From positions 17,157-81,156 of the forward strand of contig NZ_SWJZ01000022.1 in the NCBI RefSeq assembly GCF_005144475.1: DNA of 64,000 nt, given 5' to 3'. The position numbers and the translations under genes were made by a program. This DNA is from Rhodobacter capsulatus. GTDB taxonomy: Bacteria > Pseudomonadota > Alphaproteobacteria > Rhodobacterales > Rhodobacteraceae. The notes below the pieces were generated by a model. The model had not been told where the DNA came from, ran no database searches, and worked only from the letters and a program-made list of their open reading frames with translations. Positions 39,264 through 48,919 of this stretch are shown here, piece after piece; positions within the stretch are counted from its first letter, which is position 1, and each line of letters opens with the position of its first letter.

Positions 39264-42035
39264 ATGACGGCCATTTCCAATATGACGACGACCCAGATTG
39301 CCGCGCTGGAGACGGCGGCAATCGCGGCTCTCACGACGGCGGATGTCGCCTCGATGTCTTCCGCCCAGCTCGGGGCGCTGACCAGCGACCAGCTGCCGGT
39401 GCTCGGCACCGCCAACCTGCGCGTGCTGACCTCGACGCAACTCGCCGGGCTGACGGCGACCCAGGTTCCGACGCTGCTTGACACCCAGGTCGTGGTGCTG
39501 ACCACCGCGGGCATCAAGGGGCTGAGCGCGGCGGCGATCGGCGCGCTGACCTCCGATCAGGCCGCCGTGCTGTCCTCGAGCCAGATCGCCGCGCTGACCA
39601 CGACGCAGCTTCCCAACCTCACCACGACCACCCTTGCGGGGCTGACGGCGACCGGCGTCGGCGGCCTTTCCTCGGCGCAGATCACCGCCCTGAGCAGCGC
39701 CGCCGCGGCCGCGCTGACCGCCGAGCAGATTGCCGGCCTCACCACGTCCGCCGTCAAGGGTCTGGAATCGAGCGAACTTGCCGCCTTCACCTCGGCGCAG
39801 CTGGCGGGCTTCACCACCGCGCAGATCGCCGCGCTCGGCTCGACCCAGCTTGACGATCTGACCACCACCCAGGCGCCGCTCCTGAGCACCGCGCAGGTCG
39901 CCGCGCTGAACGCCACGGCGATTGCCGGGCTCAGCTCGGGCTTCATCGGCGCGCTTGACGGCGCCCGGATCGGCGCGCTGTCGTCGAAACAGGTCGCGGC
40001 GCTGACGTCGACGCAGATCGACGACATCACCACCACCGCGCTCACCAGCCTGACCACCACGGCGGTGAAGGGGCTCGGCTCGGCCCAGGTGAGCGCGCTG
40101 ACCAACGCGCAGGTGGGTCAGCTGAGCACCGCCCAGATCGCCAATCTGAGCGCCACCGCCGTCAAGGGCCTGTCCTCGGCGGATCTGAACACCAACATGA
40201 GCTCGACCCAGGTCGCGGCGATGACCACGGCGCAACTGGCCGCGCTGTCCTCGGCGCAGCTGGCGGGCGTCAGCACGGCGACCGTCGCCGGGCTGACCTC
40301 GACGCAGATCGGCGCGCTCAGCGCCACCGGCATCGTCGGCGTCACCACGGCCACCGTCGGGGCGCTGACCTCGGCGCAGGTCAAGGGGCTGACCGACAAG
40401 CAGCTGGCGGTCATGACCACGGGCCAGATCGCGGCGATCGGCACGGCGGCCATCGACGATCTGAGCACGGCGGCGATCAAGGGCCTCGGCTCGGTGCAGG
40501 TCGGTGCGATGACCACGACCCAGCTTGGCCAGCTGACCTCGACGCAGATCGGCCAGCTTTCGACGGCCGGGATCAAGGGGCTCGCCGCGGCGGATCTGAC
40601 CGCGCTCAGCTCGACGCAGATCGGCGGTCTGACCTCGACGCAGATCGCGACGATGACGACCGCCCAGGTCGGCGGCATCGAAAGCGCCGATATCGCCAGC
40701 CTGACCACCGCGGCGGTCAAGGGCCTGACCTCGGCGCAGATCGCGGCGCTTTCCGATGCCCAGGCGGCGGCGCTGACCTCGCTTCAGATCGGCTTGCTCT
40801 CGACCGCGGCGGTCAAGGGGCTCAGCACGGCCGACATGGCGGCGCTGACCACGGCCGAAGCGCAGGCGCTGACCTCGGCACAGATCGGCGTGCTCAGCTC
40901 GGCGCAGGTCCGGGCGATGACCACGGCGCAGATCGCCGCGCTTGGCACGGCGCAGATCAAGGGCTTCACCGCCGGCAACATTGTTGGCTTCGAAACCGCC
41001 GACATCGTGGCGCTGACCACTGCCCAGGCCGCGGCGCTGAGCTCGGCCCAGGTCGCCGCCCTGAGCACGGCGCTGGTCGCGGCGATGGAAACGGCCGATC
41101 TCGCCAAGCTTTCGGCCGCGGCCTTCAAGGGCTTCACCGCGGCGCAGGTCACCGCGCTGACCACGGCGCAGGCGGCGGCGATCGGCACCGATCAGATCGC
41201 GCAGATCACCACGGCGGCGATCAAGGGGCTCGAGAGCGCCGATATCGCCGCGCTCTCCAATGCCACGCTGGCGAAGCTGACGACGGCACAGATGGGCGCC
41301 CTCAGCTCGGCGCAGCTGGCCGGTCTGACCACCGCGCAGATCAACGGCGTGCTGACCACGGCGCAGGTCAAGGCGCTTGGTGCGGCCGCTCTGGCGGGTC
41401 TTGGCACGGATGACATCGTGGCGCTGACGACGGATCATGCGGCCGCGCTGACCTCGGCGCAGGTGGCGGCGCTCAGCACCGGGCAGATCGCCGCGCTTGA
41501 GCTTGCGGATTTCGCCAAGCTGGCGACGGCTGCGATCAAAGGCCTGAGCTCGACCCAGCTCGCGGCTCTGAGCACGTCGCAGATCGACGCCCTGACCACC
41601 GATCAGGCGAAGGCTCTGACGGCGACCCAGGTTGCGACGCTGTCGACCGCCCAGATCGGTGCGCTCGAAAGCCAGGACTTCGGGGCGCTGACTTCCGCGG
41701 CGGTGAAGGCGCTGACCACGGTTCAGCTGGCGGCGCTGACCTCGGAACAGGGGGCGGGCTTCACGACGGCGCAGATCGCCAGCCTGACGAGCGCGCAGAT
41801 CGGGGCGATGTCCGTCGCGGCGCTGAACGAGCTGACCGCGGGCGCCGTTGCGGCGCTGGACACCAAGCAGGTCACGGCGCTGACCACCGCCCAGCTTTCG
41901 GGCCTTGACGCGGGCATGCTCGGGGCGATGGAAACGGCGGATCTCGCCGCGCTGACCTCGACCCAGACGGCGGCGTTCAGCACGACGCAGCTCGGCTATC
42001 TGAGCGACGAACAGCGCTCGGCGCTGCTGCTCTGA
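39264..42035 (+). CDS. Octapeptide-repeat Ser/Thr-rich surface/secreted protein
   Basis: 923 residues from ATG 39264. Almost the whole length is about 110 tandem copies of an eight-residue unit with consensus L-T/S-T/S-A-Q-I/V-A-A, for example LTSAQVAALSTGQIAAL. Units ending A-I/V-K-G-L recur at intervals, giving a higher-order period. There is no signal peptide, RTX motif or Hint domain; the end is YLSDEQRSALLL. Similar beta-strand repeat proteins are type I secretion substrates, and such a system is 1 kb away. The regular hydrophobic positions suggest a solenoid. Ser/Thr in every unit would offer a dense glycosylation array. Confidence 0.8.
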   Translation: MTAISNMTTTQIAALETAAIAALTTADVASMSSAQLGALTSDQLPVLGTANLRVLTSTQLAGLTATQVPTLLDTQVVVLTTAGIKGLSAAAIGALTSDQAAVLSSSQIAALTTTQLPNLTTTTLAGLTATGVGGLSSAQITALSSAAAAALTAEQIAGLTTSAVKGLESSELAAFTSAQLAGFTTAQIAALGSTQLDDLTTTQAPLLSTAQVAALNATAIAGLSSGFIGALDGARIGALSSKQVAALTSTQIDDITTTALTSLTTTAVKGLGSAQVSALTNAQVGQLSTAQIANLSATAVKGLSSADLNTNMSSTQVAAMTTAQLAALSSAQLAGVSTATVAGLTSTQIGALSATGIVGVTTATVGALTSAQVKGLTDKQLAVMTTGQIAAIGTAAIDDLSTAAIKGLGSVQVGAMTTTQLGQLTSTQIGQLSTAGIKGLAAADLTALSSTQIGGLTSTQIATMTTAQVGGIESADIASLTTAAVKGLTSAQIAALSDAQAAALTSLQIGLLSTAAVKGLSTADMAALTTAEAQALTSAQIGVLSSAQVRAMTTAQIAALGTAQIKGFTAGNIVGFETADIVALTTAQAAALSSAQVAALSTALVAAMETADLAKLSAAAFKGFTAAQVTALTTAQAAAIGTDQIAQITTAAIKGLESADIAALSNATLAKLTTAQMGALSSAQLAGLTTAQINGVLTTAQVKALGAAALAGLGTDDIVALTTDHAAALTSAQVAALSTGQIAALELADFAKLATAAIKGLSSTQLAALSTSQIDALTTDQAKALTATQVATLSTAQIGALESQDFGALTSAAVKALTTVQLAALTSEQGAGFTTAQIASLTSAQIGAMSVAALNELTAGAVAALDTKQVTALTTAQLSGLDAGMLGAMETADLAALTSTQTAAFSTTQLGYLSDEQRSALLL

Positions 42036-42051
42036 TCCGATCCGACAACGG

Positions 42052-42114
42052 CCGCTTCCGCTTCGGCGGAGGCGGTCTTCCCGATCCGGGGCTTCCGTCT
42101 GGAAGCCCCGTTTT
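42052..42114 (+). terminator. Tandem terminator hairpins after the repeat-protein gene
   Basis: CCGCTTCCGC/GCGGAGGCGG (42052-42075, one G-T pair, TTCG loop) is followed by a perfect GGGGCTTCC/GGAAGCCCC stem (42088-42109) with GTTTT. They end the transcript 17-80 bp after the stop. Confidence 0.85.
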
Positions 42115-42203
42115 CATGTCCGGCCCCGACTGACGGCCCCGACCGACGGCGCCTCGATGCCCTTCGGGGCGGCGGGAGCGGGCAGGCGCATCAAGATGCA
42201 GAA

Positions 42204-42233
42204 AAAGGCCCGGATCGGATGATCCGGGCCTTT
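42204..42233. terminator. Bidirectional terminator between convergent genes
   Basis: A perfect 13-bp stem AAAGGCCCGGATC/GATCCGGGCCTTT with a GGAT loop. It has T runs on both strands (five on the minus strand) and probably serves the methyltransferase and secretion transcript from the right. Confidence 0.88.
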
Positions 42234-42270
42234 CGCGGTCCTGTGCTTCGTCTTGTCGGCGCCGGGCCGG

Positions 42271-42879
42271 TCAGGCCGCGGCGAGCCGGGTGCCAACCCC
42301 CCACAGCGCGAAGCGGCCGTCGCGTTCGACGGTCACGCCCGCGAAACCGGCGCGGGTCAGGTGCTCCTTCAGCGACTTGGCGGTGAAGCCGGTGCGATGG
42401 CCCATGAAGATGTTGCCTTCGGCCAGCGCGGGGCGATAGCCGTAAAGGATGTCGAGCGGCGAAATCGGGCCGAGGCTCGACATGTAGGCGGGCTCTTCGA
42501 GCTGACCTTCGGCCACAAGCGTCGCCACCTGCTGCAGATCGGGCATGGTCACCAGCGCGAAGCCGCCCGGTTTCAGCACCCGGATGAACTCGGCCAGCGC
42601 CACCGGAACCTCATGCGGCGCCAGATGTTCGAGGTTGTGCGACGACCAGACGGCATCGACGCTGGCATCGCCGACGGCCGACATGTCGGTCAGGCTGGCG
42701 ACGATATCGGGGGCGACGTCGGGATCGATGTCGAGCCGCAGCTCGCGCCAGTCGGACAGCGGGAAATAGGCCTCGGGCAGTTTCGCCGGATGCGCGAGAC
42801 CGCAGCCGACATGCAGCACGGTCCTGGTCTTGGTCATCGGCACCGCATCGGCGGTTTCGATCGGGGTCGCATCGGTCAT
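42271..42879 (-). CDS. SAM-dependent class I methyltransferase
   Basis: 202 residues from ATG 42879 behind GGAGA, preferred over two earlier in-frame ATGs. Motif I is VLHVGCGLAHPAKLPEAYF, the acidic strand is LRLDIDPDVAPDIVASLTDM, and motif IV is VDAVWSSHNLEHLAPHEVP followed by VLKPGGFALVTMPDL. The set is typical of methyltransferases acting on glycans or small molecules. It lies downstream of the type I secretion genes on the same strand and may modify the exported product or its sugar. Confidence 0.85.
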   Translation of the reverse strand: MTDATPIETADAVPMTKTRTVLHVGCGLAHPAKLPEAYFPLSDWRELRLDIDPDVAPDIVASLTDMSAVGDASVDAVWSSHNLEHLAPHEVPVALAEFIRVLKPGGFALVTMPDLQQVATLVAEGQLEEPAYMSSLGPISPLDILYGYRPALAEGNIFMGHRTGFTAKSLKEHLTRAGFAGVTVERDGRFALWGVGTRLAAA

Positions 42880-42929
42880 GGGATTCTCCTTCATGGGGCG
42901 ATCTGAAACGGGGGGAACGGGCATGGCGA

Positions 42930-44246
42930 TCACGGATCGCGCAGCGCTTCGGCCAATCCGCGCAGGATCGGCTCGAAAAATGTGGACAGGACGGAACGGG
43001 TGCCGGTGTGGATCTCGGCCGAAAGCGTCATGCCGGGCAGAAGCGTGGCAGAGGGCGGCAGGTTGTTCAGCACGGCGCCGGGATCGAGCGCCACATGGGC
43101 GGGATGCTGCGCCTCCGAGGCGCCCTGGCTGCGGTAGCTGGCATGGCCGACTTCGGTCAGGGTGCCGGTCAGCTGGCCGTGTTCGCGCCAGGGGAAGGCG
43201 TCGATCTTGATCGAGACGGGATCGCCCGCGACGACCCGTCCGGCATCGGTCGAGCGCAGCCCGATCTCGGCCAGAATCGGCACATCGGTCGGCACCAGAA
43301 CCACCACCGGATTGCCCGCCGGGATCAGGCTGCCGACACCGCCCTCGGCGACGCGCAGCACCACGCCCGGACGGGGGGCGACCAGATCGGCCATTTCCCG
43401 CAGCGCGCGGGCCTTGGCGATCTGCTCCTCGACGACCTGCAGCCGCGGCTGCGCTTCGGCCAGCTGCTCGCTGGCGGTGCGTTTCAGACTGGTCAGGAAC
43501 ATCCGATGTTCGGCGATGGCGCGCTCGCGGCGGTCGCGCAATTCGGCCAGGCGGCTTTCATGGGCGCGCTGGTCGGCCTCGGCGCGCAGCCGCATCAACC
43601 GCGCATCCAGCACCGCCAGTTGCGAGCCGCTCTGGCGTTCGGCCAGGGTGTTGCGCATCGTCTCGACCTCGCGCAGGATCGACAGCTGTTCGCGCAGCCC
43701 CGTGCCATCGCGGGTCTCCGCGGCAATCAAGGCCTCGGCCGAGGCGATTTCGGCCTGCAGCGCCTCGGCCTTGGTGCGGCTTTCCAGCCGCCGCTCGGCC
43801 AGCACATCGGCTTCCGCGGCCAGCGCCGGGCCGGTTTCAAGAAGCGTGCCGCCATCCAGTTCCGCAGTCAGCCGCGCGATCCGGGCCGAGAGCGCATCGC
43901 GCTCGGCTTCCAGCGCGGCAAGGTCGGCCTCGGGCTGGGTCGGATCGAGCCGCGCCAGCAGCTGCCCCGCCACGACGACATCGCCCGGACGCACCAGCAG
44001 CGCATCCAGCCGGGTGCTGGCGGCGGGGCGCAGCATCAGCGGCGGCTCGGCCGCGGCAAGCTGGCCCGGGGCGCTGACCACCACATCGACGCGCAGAAGC
44101 GCAGCCAGCCCGACGAGACCCGCGAGCAGCGCCGCCGCCAGAAACGGCCAGAGCCGCAACAGGATCGGCACCGGCTCGACCTGCACCCGGTCGAGATCGT
44201 CCTGAAACGCGATTGCCGCGCGGTCGATGCTTCCAAGCCGGATCAT
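42930..44246 (-). CDS. Type I secretion membrane fusion protein (HlyD family)
   Basis: 438 residues from ATG 44246, which overlaps the stop of the ABC transporter gene by 4 bp. A single N-terminal TM helix (FLAAALLAGLVGLAALL) is followed by lipoyl-type VSAPGQLAAAEPPLML, long coiled coils (about 110-320) and the C-terminal HlyD motif region ILAEIGLRSTDAGRVVAGDP, DAFPWREHGQLTGTL and LLPGMTLSAEIHTGTRSVLS. It joins the inner-membrane ABC protein to an outer-membrane TolC-like channel, which is not in the window. Confidence 0.92.
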   Translation of the reverse strand: MIRLGSIDRAAIAFQDDLDRVQVEPVPILLRLWPFLAAALLAGLVGLAALLRVDVVVSAPGQLAAAEPPLMLRPAASTRLDALLVRPGDVVVAGQLLARLDPTQPEADLAALEAERDALSARIARLTAELDGGTLLETGPALAAEADVLAERRLESRTKAEALQAEIASAEALIAAETRDGTGLREQLSILREVETMRNTLAERQSGSQLAVLDARLMRLRAEADQRAHESRLAELRDRRERAIAEHRMFLTSLKRTASEQLAEAQPRLQVVEEQIAKARALREMADLVAPRPGVVLRVAEGGVGSLIPAGNPVVVLVPTDVPILAEIGLRSTDAGRVVAGDPVSIKIDAFPWREHGQLTGTLTEVGHASYRSQGASEAQHPAHVALDPGAVLNNLPPSATLLPGMTLSAEIHTGTRSVLSTFFEPILRGLAEALRDP

Positions 44247-46420
44247 TCCGTCTGCCCCGCCTGTTGCAGCCAAAGATGGCGATAGGTCGTCGAACGCGCC
44301 AGCAACACCGCATGGGGCGCGAAATCCTCGATCCGGCCGCGATCCAGCACCAGGATCGCATCCGATCGCGCCAGCGAACTCATCCGGTGCGAGACCACGA
44401 TCACCGTGCGGCCCTGCGCGATGGCGGCGAGATTGCGGTTCACCACCGCCTCGGATTCCGGGTCAAGCGCGCTGGTCGCCTCGTCGAGGATCAGGATCGG
44501 CGGATCGGCCAGCAGCGCCCGCGCCAGCGCGATGCGTTGCCGCTGCCCGCCCGACAGGTTCGCCCCGCCTTCCTCGACCGGGGTGTCCAGCCCCTGCGGC
44601 AGCCGGTCGATGAATTCCGCCGCGCCCGCAAGCGTCGCGGCACGCAGCACCGCCTCGTGGCTGGCATCGGGGCGGGCGAGCGCGATGTTTTCGCGCAAGG
44701 TGCCGCGAAACAGCACGTTTTCCTGCAGCACGATGCCGACCGAGCGGCGCAGATGGTCAAGATCGATGTGGCGCGCGTCGTTGCCGTCGTAAAGGATGCG
44801 GCCCGATTGCGCCGATCCGATGCCCTGCAACAGCCGCGTCAGCGTCGTCTTGCCCGAGCCCGAACGGCCGACGATGCCGATCACCTGCCCGGCGGCGATG
44901 TCGAGGGTCAGATGATCGAGCGCAGGCGTCGCGGTGCCGGGATAGGTGAAGCACAGATCCTCGATCCGGATCGCCCCGCGCAAGGGCGGGCGGATCGGTC
45001 GCACCTCGGGGCCGCGCTCGGGCGGGTGGTCCATCACGCCGCGCAGGGTGCGCACGGCCAGCGCCGCTTCCTGCCATTCGTTGATCAGCCCGACGATCTG
45101 CACCAGCGGGCCGGTGACCCGTCCGGACAGCATCATGAAGGCGACCAAAGTGCCGACGCTGATCTGCCCCGAGAGCACCTGTTCGGCGCCAAGGCCCAGA
45201 ACCGCGACCTGCATCAGCCGCTCCATCAGCGAGGTCAGCGCGCTGACGGTGGCGGAAAGTTCCCCCACCTGCCACTGGCTGCGGATGGTGCGTGCGAGCG
45301 CGGTTTCCCAAAGCCCGCGCCGCGTGCCCTCCAGCACCAGCGCCTTCACCGTCCGCATGTTGTGCAGCGTCTCGACCAGATGCGCCTGCCGCCCCGCCTC
45401 GGCGTCGTAAAGCGCCGAAAGACGTCGTTGCAGCGCGGGCAGGAACAGCGCCAGAAGCCCGGCGATGGTCAGCGCAAAGCCCAGCACGACCAGCGTCATC
45501 AGCCCCGACAAAAGCGCCAGAAGCGTCAGCAGCACCGGCAAAAGCGCCGCATCCAGCATCGTCTGAAACAGCCGCCCCACCAGAAAATGCCGTATCTTTT
45601 CGGTCAGTTGCATGTTGCGGGCCAGAACCCCCGCGGCCGTCGTCTCAAACACCGACAAAGGCAGCGACAAAAGATGGGCATGCACCGCCGCGCCGATCCG
45701 CGCATCGAGCCGCCCGCCGCAGATCTGCATCAGGCGTTGGCGCACATAGCTGAAGGCCGCGTCGAACAGCACCAGAAACACATAGACCGACAGCACCGCG
45801 GCCAGCGTGTTCCAGCTGTGCGAGGAAATCACGCTGTCGATCATCACCTGCATCAGGAAGGGCAGGGAGAAGGCGATCAGGTTGCCCGCCAGCACCGCCA
45901 CCGCGACGCCGCCAAACAGCGCGCGCTGTTCCAGCAGCGCCGGCATGAACCAGCCCAGGCCGAACGGCCGCCGCGCCGATGTTTCGGTCTTGCGCAGCCG
46001 CGCCAGGATCAGCCGCCCCGACCAGCGCGCCTCGAACTCGGCCTGCGGCAGGAACAGGATCCCTTCGCCCTCGCGCGCGGGGTCAAGGATCGCGGCATGC
46101 GGCCCCGCGGGCAGATCGACGGTATGGGCGAGGATGAACCAGCGGCCGTCCTTGCCCTCGCACAGCGCCGGATAGGCCGAGCCGAGCCCCTTGGCGCTGC
46201 GCCAGCTGCCGCCGGTGATCTGGCGGGTGCGGAAGCCCGCGCGCTGAAAGGTCGTCTCGATCTTCGGGGCGATGCTGCCCTCTTCGAGGCTGGGGATCTC
46301 GGTCACCGGCAGGGTGACGCCGTGGTGCAGACAGATCAGGAACAGGCCCCGCAACGCCGTCATCTGCGGCGAGCCGAGGGCGATGTCTTCCTGTTGGCGG
46401 GGCGAAAGCGCGTGGGTCAT
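44243..46420 (-). CDS. Type I secretion ABC transporter with degenerate C39-like domain
   Basis: 725 residues. The N-terminal ~140 residues resemble a C39 peptidase but lack the DCGxACL catalytic cysteine motif (QMTALRGLFLICLHHGVTLP in its place). It is thus an HlyB-like C39-like domain that binds rather than cleaves substrate. Six TM helices follow (about 160-420), then an ATPase with Walker A GRSGSGKTT near residue 515, signature LSGGQRQRIALARALL and Walker B ILILDEATSALD. It is the first gene of the secretion operon. Likely substrates are the repeat protein and/or the RTX proteins in this window. Confidence 0.93.
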   Translation of the reverse strand: MTHALSPRQQEDIALGSPQMTALRGLFLICLHHGVTLPVTEIPSLEEGSIAPKIETTFQRAGFRTRQITGGSWRSAKGLGSAYPALCEGKDGRWFILAHTVDLPAGPHAAILDPAREGEGILFLPQAEFEARWSGRLILARLRKTETSARRPFGLGWFMPALLEQRALFGGVAVAVLAGNLIAFSLPFLMQVMIDSVISSHSWNTLAAVLSVYVFLVLFDAAFSYVRQRLMQICGGRLDARIGAAVHAHLLSLPLSVFETTAAGVLARNMQLTEKIRHFLVGRLFQTMLDAALLPVLLTLLALLSGLMTLVVLGFALTIAGLLALFLPALQRRLSALYDAEAGRQAHLVETLHNMRTVKALVLEGTRRGLWETALARTIRSQWQVGELSATVSALTSLMERLMQVAVLGLGAEQVLSGQISVGTLVAFMMLSGRVTGPLVQIVGLINEWQEAALAVRTLRGVMDHPPERGPEVRPIRPPLRGAIRIEDLCFTYPGTATPALDHLTLDIAAGQVIGIVGRSGSGKTTLTRLLQGIGSAQSGRILYDGNDARHIDLDHLRRSVGIVLQENVLFRGTLRENIALARPDASHEAVLRAATLAGAAEFIDRLPQGLDTPVEEGGANLSGGQRQRIALARALLADPPILILDEATSALDPESEAVVNRNLAAIAQGRTVIVVSHRMSSLARSDAILVLDRGRIEDFAPHAVLLARSTTYRHLWLQQAGQTE

Positions 46421-46609
46421 GCGGGCAAGCTACGCCAGCTTGATTAACAGCTTCTTTCCGCGACAGAGATTTCGCCGCGATTTCGGGGGCGTGGGCGCGG
46501 CACGATTGCGGCGCTTTGCGCTTGTCTCGGCTCTGGCCGCGGCCGGGCCGATCGCGCTAAGAGGGAGCAGCCCCGGCCCGTTGCGGCCAAGGGACATCGG
46601 CAGGACGGG

Positions 46610-48520
46610 ATGATCGGGATGAACGGGATGAACGAAGAGACGCAACGGCTGGTCCTGACCGGGTTGACCCTTCTGGGCATGACCGTGGCGGCGCTTGCGC
46701 ATTGGCTTGCGCCCGGTTTTGGCGGCGGCTGGTTGGAAACGGCCGCGCTTGTTTCCGTCTTCGGCTTTGGCGGCGTGCCTGCGGCGCATCGGGCCCTTGG
46801 CGCGCTGATCGAGGAGCGCCAGCTCGACATCGATCTTCTGATGGTGGTCGCGGCGCTGGCCGCCGCGGCGGTGGGGGCGGCGCTGGAAGGGGCGGTGCTG
46901 CTGAGCTTGTTCAGCCTTTCGACCACGCTCGAACACCGGGCGATGGGCCGCGCCCGCCGCACCATCGAGGCGCTGATGGAGCTGCGCCCCGACCGCGCGC
47001 TGAAACGGCAGGGCGCGGACACGGTCGAGGTGGCGGTCGAAACCCTGGTGCCGGGCGATGTGGTGATCTTGCGCCCCGGCGCGCGGGTGCCGGTCGATGG
47101 CGTCATCGTCGCGGGCGAGGGGGCGATCGACGAAAGCACGATCACCGGCGAATCCGTCCCCGTCCACAAGGCCCCGGGGGCGCAGGTCTTTGAGGCCACG
47201 GTGAACCTGCATGGCGTCCTCGAGATCGAGGTGCGCCGCGAGCTGGGCGAAAGCACCGTGGCGCGGATGATCGCGCTGGTGACCGAGGCGCAGGCGGCGC
47301 GCTCGCCCTCGGAGCGGTTCTCGGCCTGGTTCGGGCAGCGCTACACCGTGGCGGTGCTGCTGGCCGCGGTCTCGGCCTTTGCGGCGTTCTGGGCGATCGG
47401 GCATGGCTGGAACGCGGCGCTTTACAAGGCGGCGACGCTGCTGGTGGCGGCAAGTCCCTGCGCCATCGTGATTTCCGTGCCCGCCGCGATCCTCTCGGCG
47501 CTGTCGGTGGCGGCGCGGGGCGGGGTCCTGTTCAAGGGCGGCGCGGCCTTGGAGACGCTCGCCAAGGTCGAGACCTTCGCCTTTGACAAGACCGGCACGC
47601 TGACCACCGGCAAGCAGGAGATCGTCGATATCCACTGCGAGGGCGACGCGGCGACGTTCCTGGCCCGTCTGGCCGGGATCGAGGCGCATTCCGAACATCC
47701 GATTGCCACGGCGATCCGCCAGCACGTCGCCGCCCGCGGCATCGTTCCGCTGCCGGTGCGCGAGGCCAAGGCCGTGCCGGGCGAGGGCATGGTGGCGGTC
47801 GATGACGAGGGGGTGATCTGGGCGGGCAATGCGCGGCTGGCGGCCCGGATGGGGGCGCGGGCGGCCGAGACGCTGGCGCTGCCTGCGGTTTTGGAAACCG
47901 CGCCGCGGACGCTGGTGCTTTTGGGGCGGGGCGCGAGGATCCTCGGCGGGGTGACCTGCGAGGACCGCCCGCGCGACAGCACTGCGGCGGGGCTTGCGGC
48001 CTTGCGGGCGGGCGGGGTCGGGCAGATCGCGATGCTGACCGGCGACCGGCGCGCGGTGGCGGAGCGGATCGGCGCCGAGCTTGGCATCGGCGCGGATGAA
48101 ATCCACGCCGATCTGCGCCCCGAGGACAAGGTGACGATCGTCGCCGAACTGGCGGCGCGGGGCCGGGTCGCTTTCGTCGGCGACGGGGTGAACGACGCGG
48201 CGGCGCTGGCGCGGGCGGATGTGGGGATCGCGATGGGGGTTGCGGGCTCCGAGGTGGCGCTGCAGGCGGCCGATGTGGCGCTTCTGGCCGACGACATCGC
48301 GCGGCTCTCCGAGGCGCATCGTCTGGCGCGGCGCACGGCGCGGATCATCCGGCAGAACCTTGTCTTCGCGATGGGGGCGATGGCGGTTCTGGTGGTTTCG
48401 GGGCTGTTTTGGAACCTGCCCTTGCCGATCGCGGTGATCGGCCACGAGGGCGGCACCGTGCTGGTGGTGCTCAACGGCCTGCGCCTGCTCGCCGATCCGA
48501 TCCGCAAGGGCAGGGGCTGA
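46610..48520 (+). CDS. P1B-4-type heavy-metal ATPase (CoaT/CtpD-like)
   Basis: 636 residues. It has no N-terminal metal-binding domain. Motifs are ITGESVPVHK, the membrane SPC (282-284 in AASPCAIVIS), DKTGTLTTGK with Asp326, EAHSEHPIATAI and VAFVGDGVNDAAALARADVG. The last-helix motif HEGGT starts at His612. SPC together with HEGGT and a missing N-terminal domain is the signature of the P1B-4 subgroup, which exports Co(II), Zn(II) or Fe(II) from the cytoplasm. ATG 46610 is used; two ATGs lie within the next six codons. It stands alone. Confidence 0.92.
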   Translation: MIGMNGMNEETQRLVLTGLTLLGMTVAALAHWLAPGFGGGWLETAALVSVFGFGGVPAAHRALGALIEERQLDIDLLMVVAALAAAAVGAALEGAVLLSLFSLSTTLEHRAMGRARRTIEALMELRPDRALKRQGADTVEVAVETLVPGDVVILRPGARVPVDGVIVAGEGAIDESTITGESVPVHKAPGAQVFEATVNLHGVLEIEVRRELGESTVARMIALVTEAQAARSPSERFSAWFGQRYTVAVLLAAVSAFAAFWAIGHGWNAALYKAATLLVAASPCAIVISVPAAILSALSVAARGGVLFKGGAALETLAKVETFAFDKTGTLTTGKQEIVDIHCEGDAATFLARLAGIEAHSEHPIATAIRQHVAARGIVPLPVREAKAVPGEGMVAVDDEGVIWAGNARLAARMGARAAETLALPAVLETAPRTLVLLGRGARILGGVTCEDRPRDSTAAGLAALRAGGVGQIAMLTGDRRAVAERIGAELGIGADEIHADLRPEDKVTIVAELAARGRVAFVGDGVNDAAALARADVGIAMGVAGSEVALQAADVALLADDIARLSEAHRLARRTARIIRQNLVFAMGAMAVLVVSGLFWNLPLPIAVIGHEGGTVLVVLNGLRLLADPIRKGRG

Positions 48521-48919
48521 TCGCGGCAGCCTGCGGCGATTCGGCCTCCCGCGCCGCGCCGCCGCAAAACCGCCGCTTGCGCACCGGGCACGGTTCCGCC
48601 GCCGCCCCGCCGCGGCCTCGCCGCGCGCCTGCCACCGCATCGCCGCAGCGATGAACAAAGCCGGGTCCGCGCGCGGCCGCGGTAAGGGATTGTTCACCAC
48701 GCAGCAGAACTTGACCTGCAATCGAGGGGGGGGCGGGTTGTCGCATCGCCCCGCGACCGGGTAGGTTCGGGTTTGGGAAGCGGATCCTCCGGCGGCCATG
48801 AAGGCCCTTTCTTCCCCCGTGCGCCGAAGGCGTTTGCCCCTTTCCCGTCGTCGTTTCGCCGACCGCTCCGCCGGTCCGGCTGTGCCGCGTGCCGCACGCG
48901 CCCGATCAGGAGTGCCCGG
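48521..48919. other. GC-rich gene-free region before the metalloprotease
   Basis: About 400 bp with no supported gene, a run of nine G near 48725 and no clear promoter hexamers. AGGAG lies 8 bp before the metalloprotease ATG. A longer in-frame extension of that gene into this region lacks homology-like content and is not accepted. Confidence 0.55.

Noticed and set aside
39246..41438. A 730-codon minus-strand frame opposite the octapeptide-repeat gene
   Set aside because: It is the complement of 24-bp repeats kept open by their period; it is very Arg/Gly/Asp-rich and not protein-like.
44243..46420. Bacteriocin-type exporter with active C39 leader peptidase
   Set aside because: The catalytic Cys motif is absent from the N-terminal domain, so it is the non-cleaving HlyB-like type.
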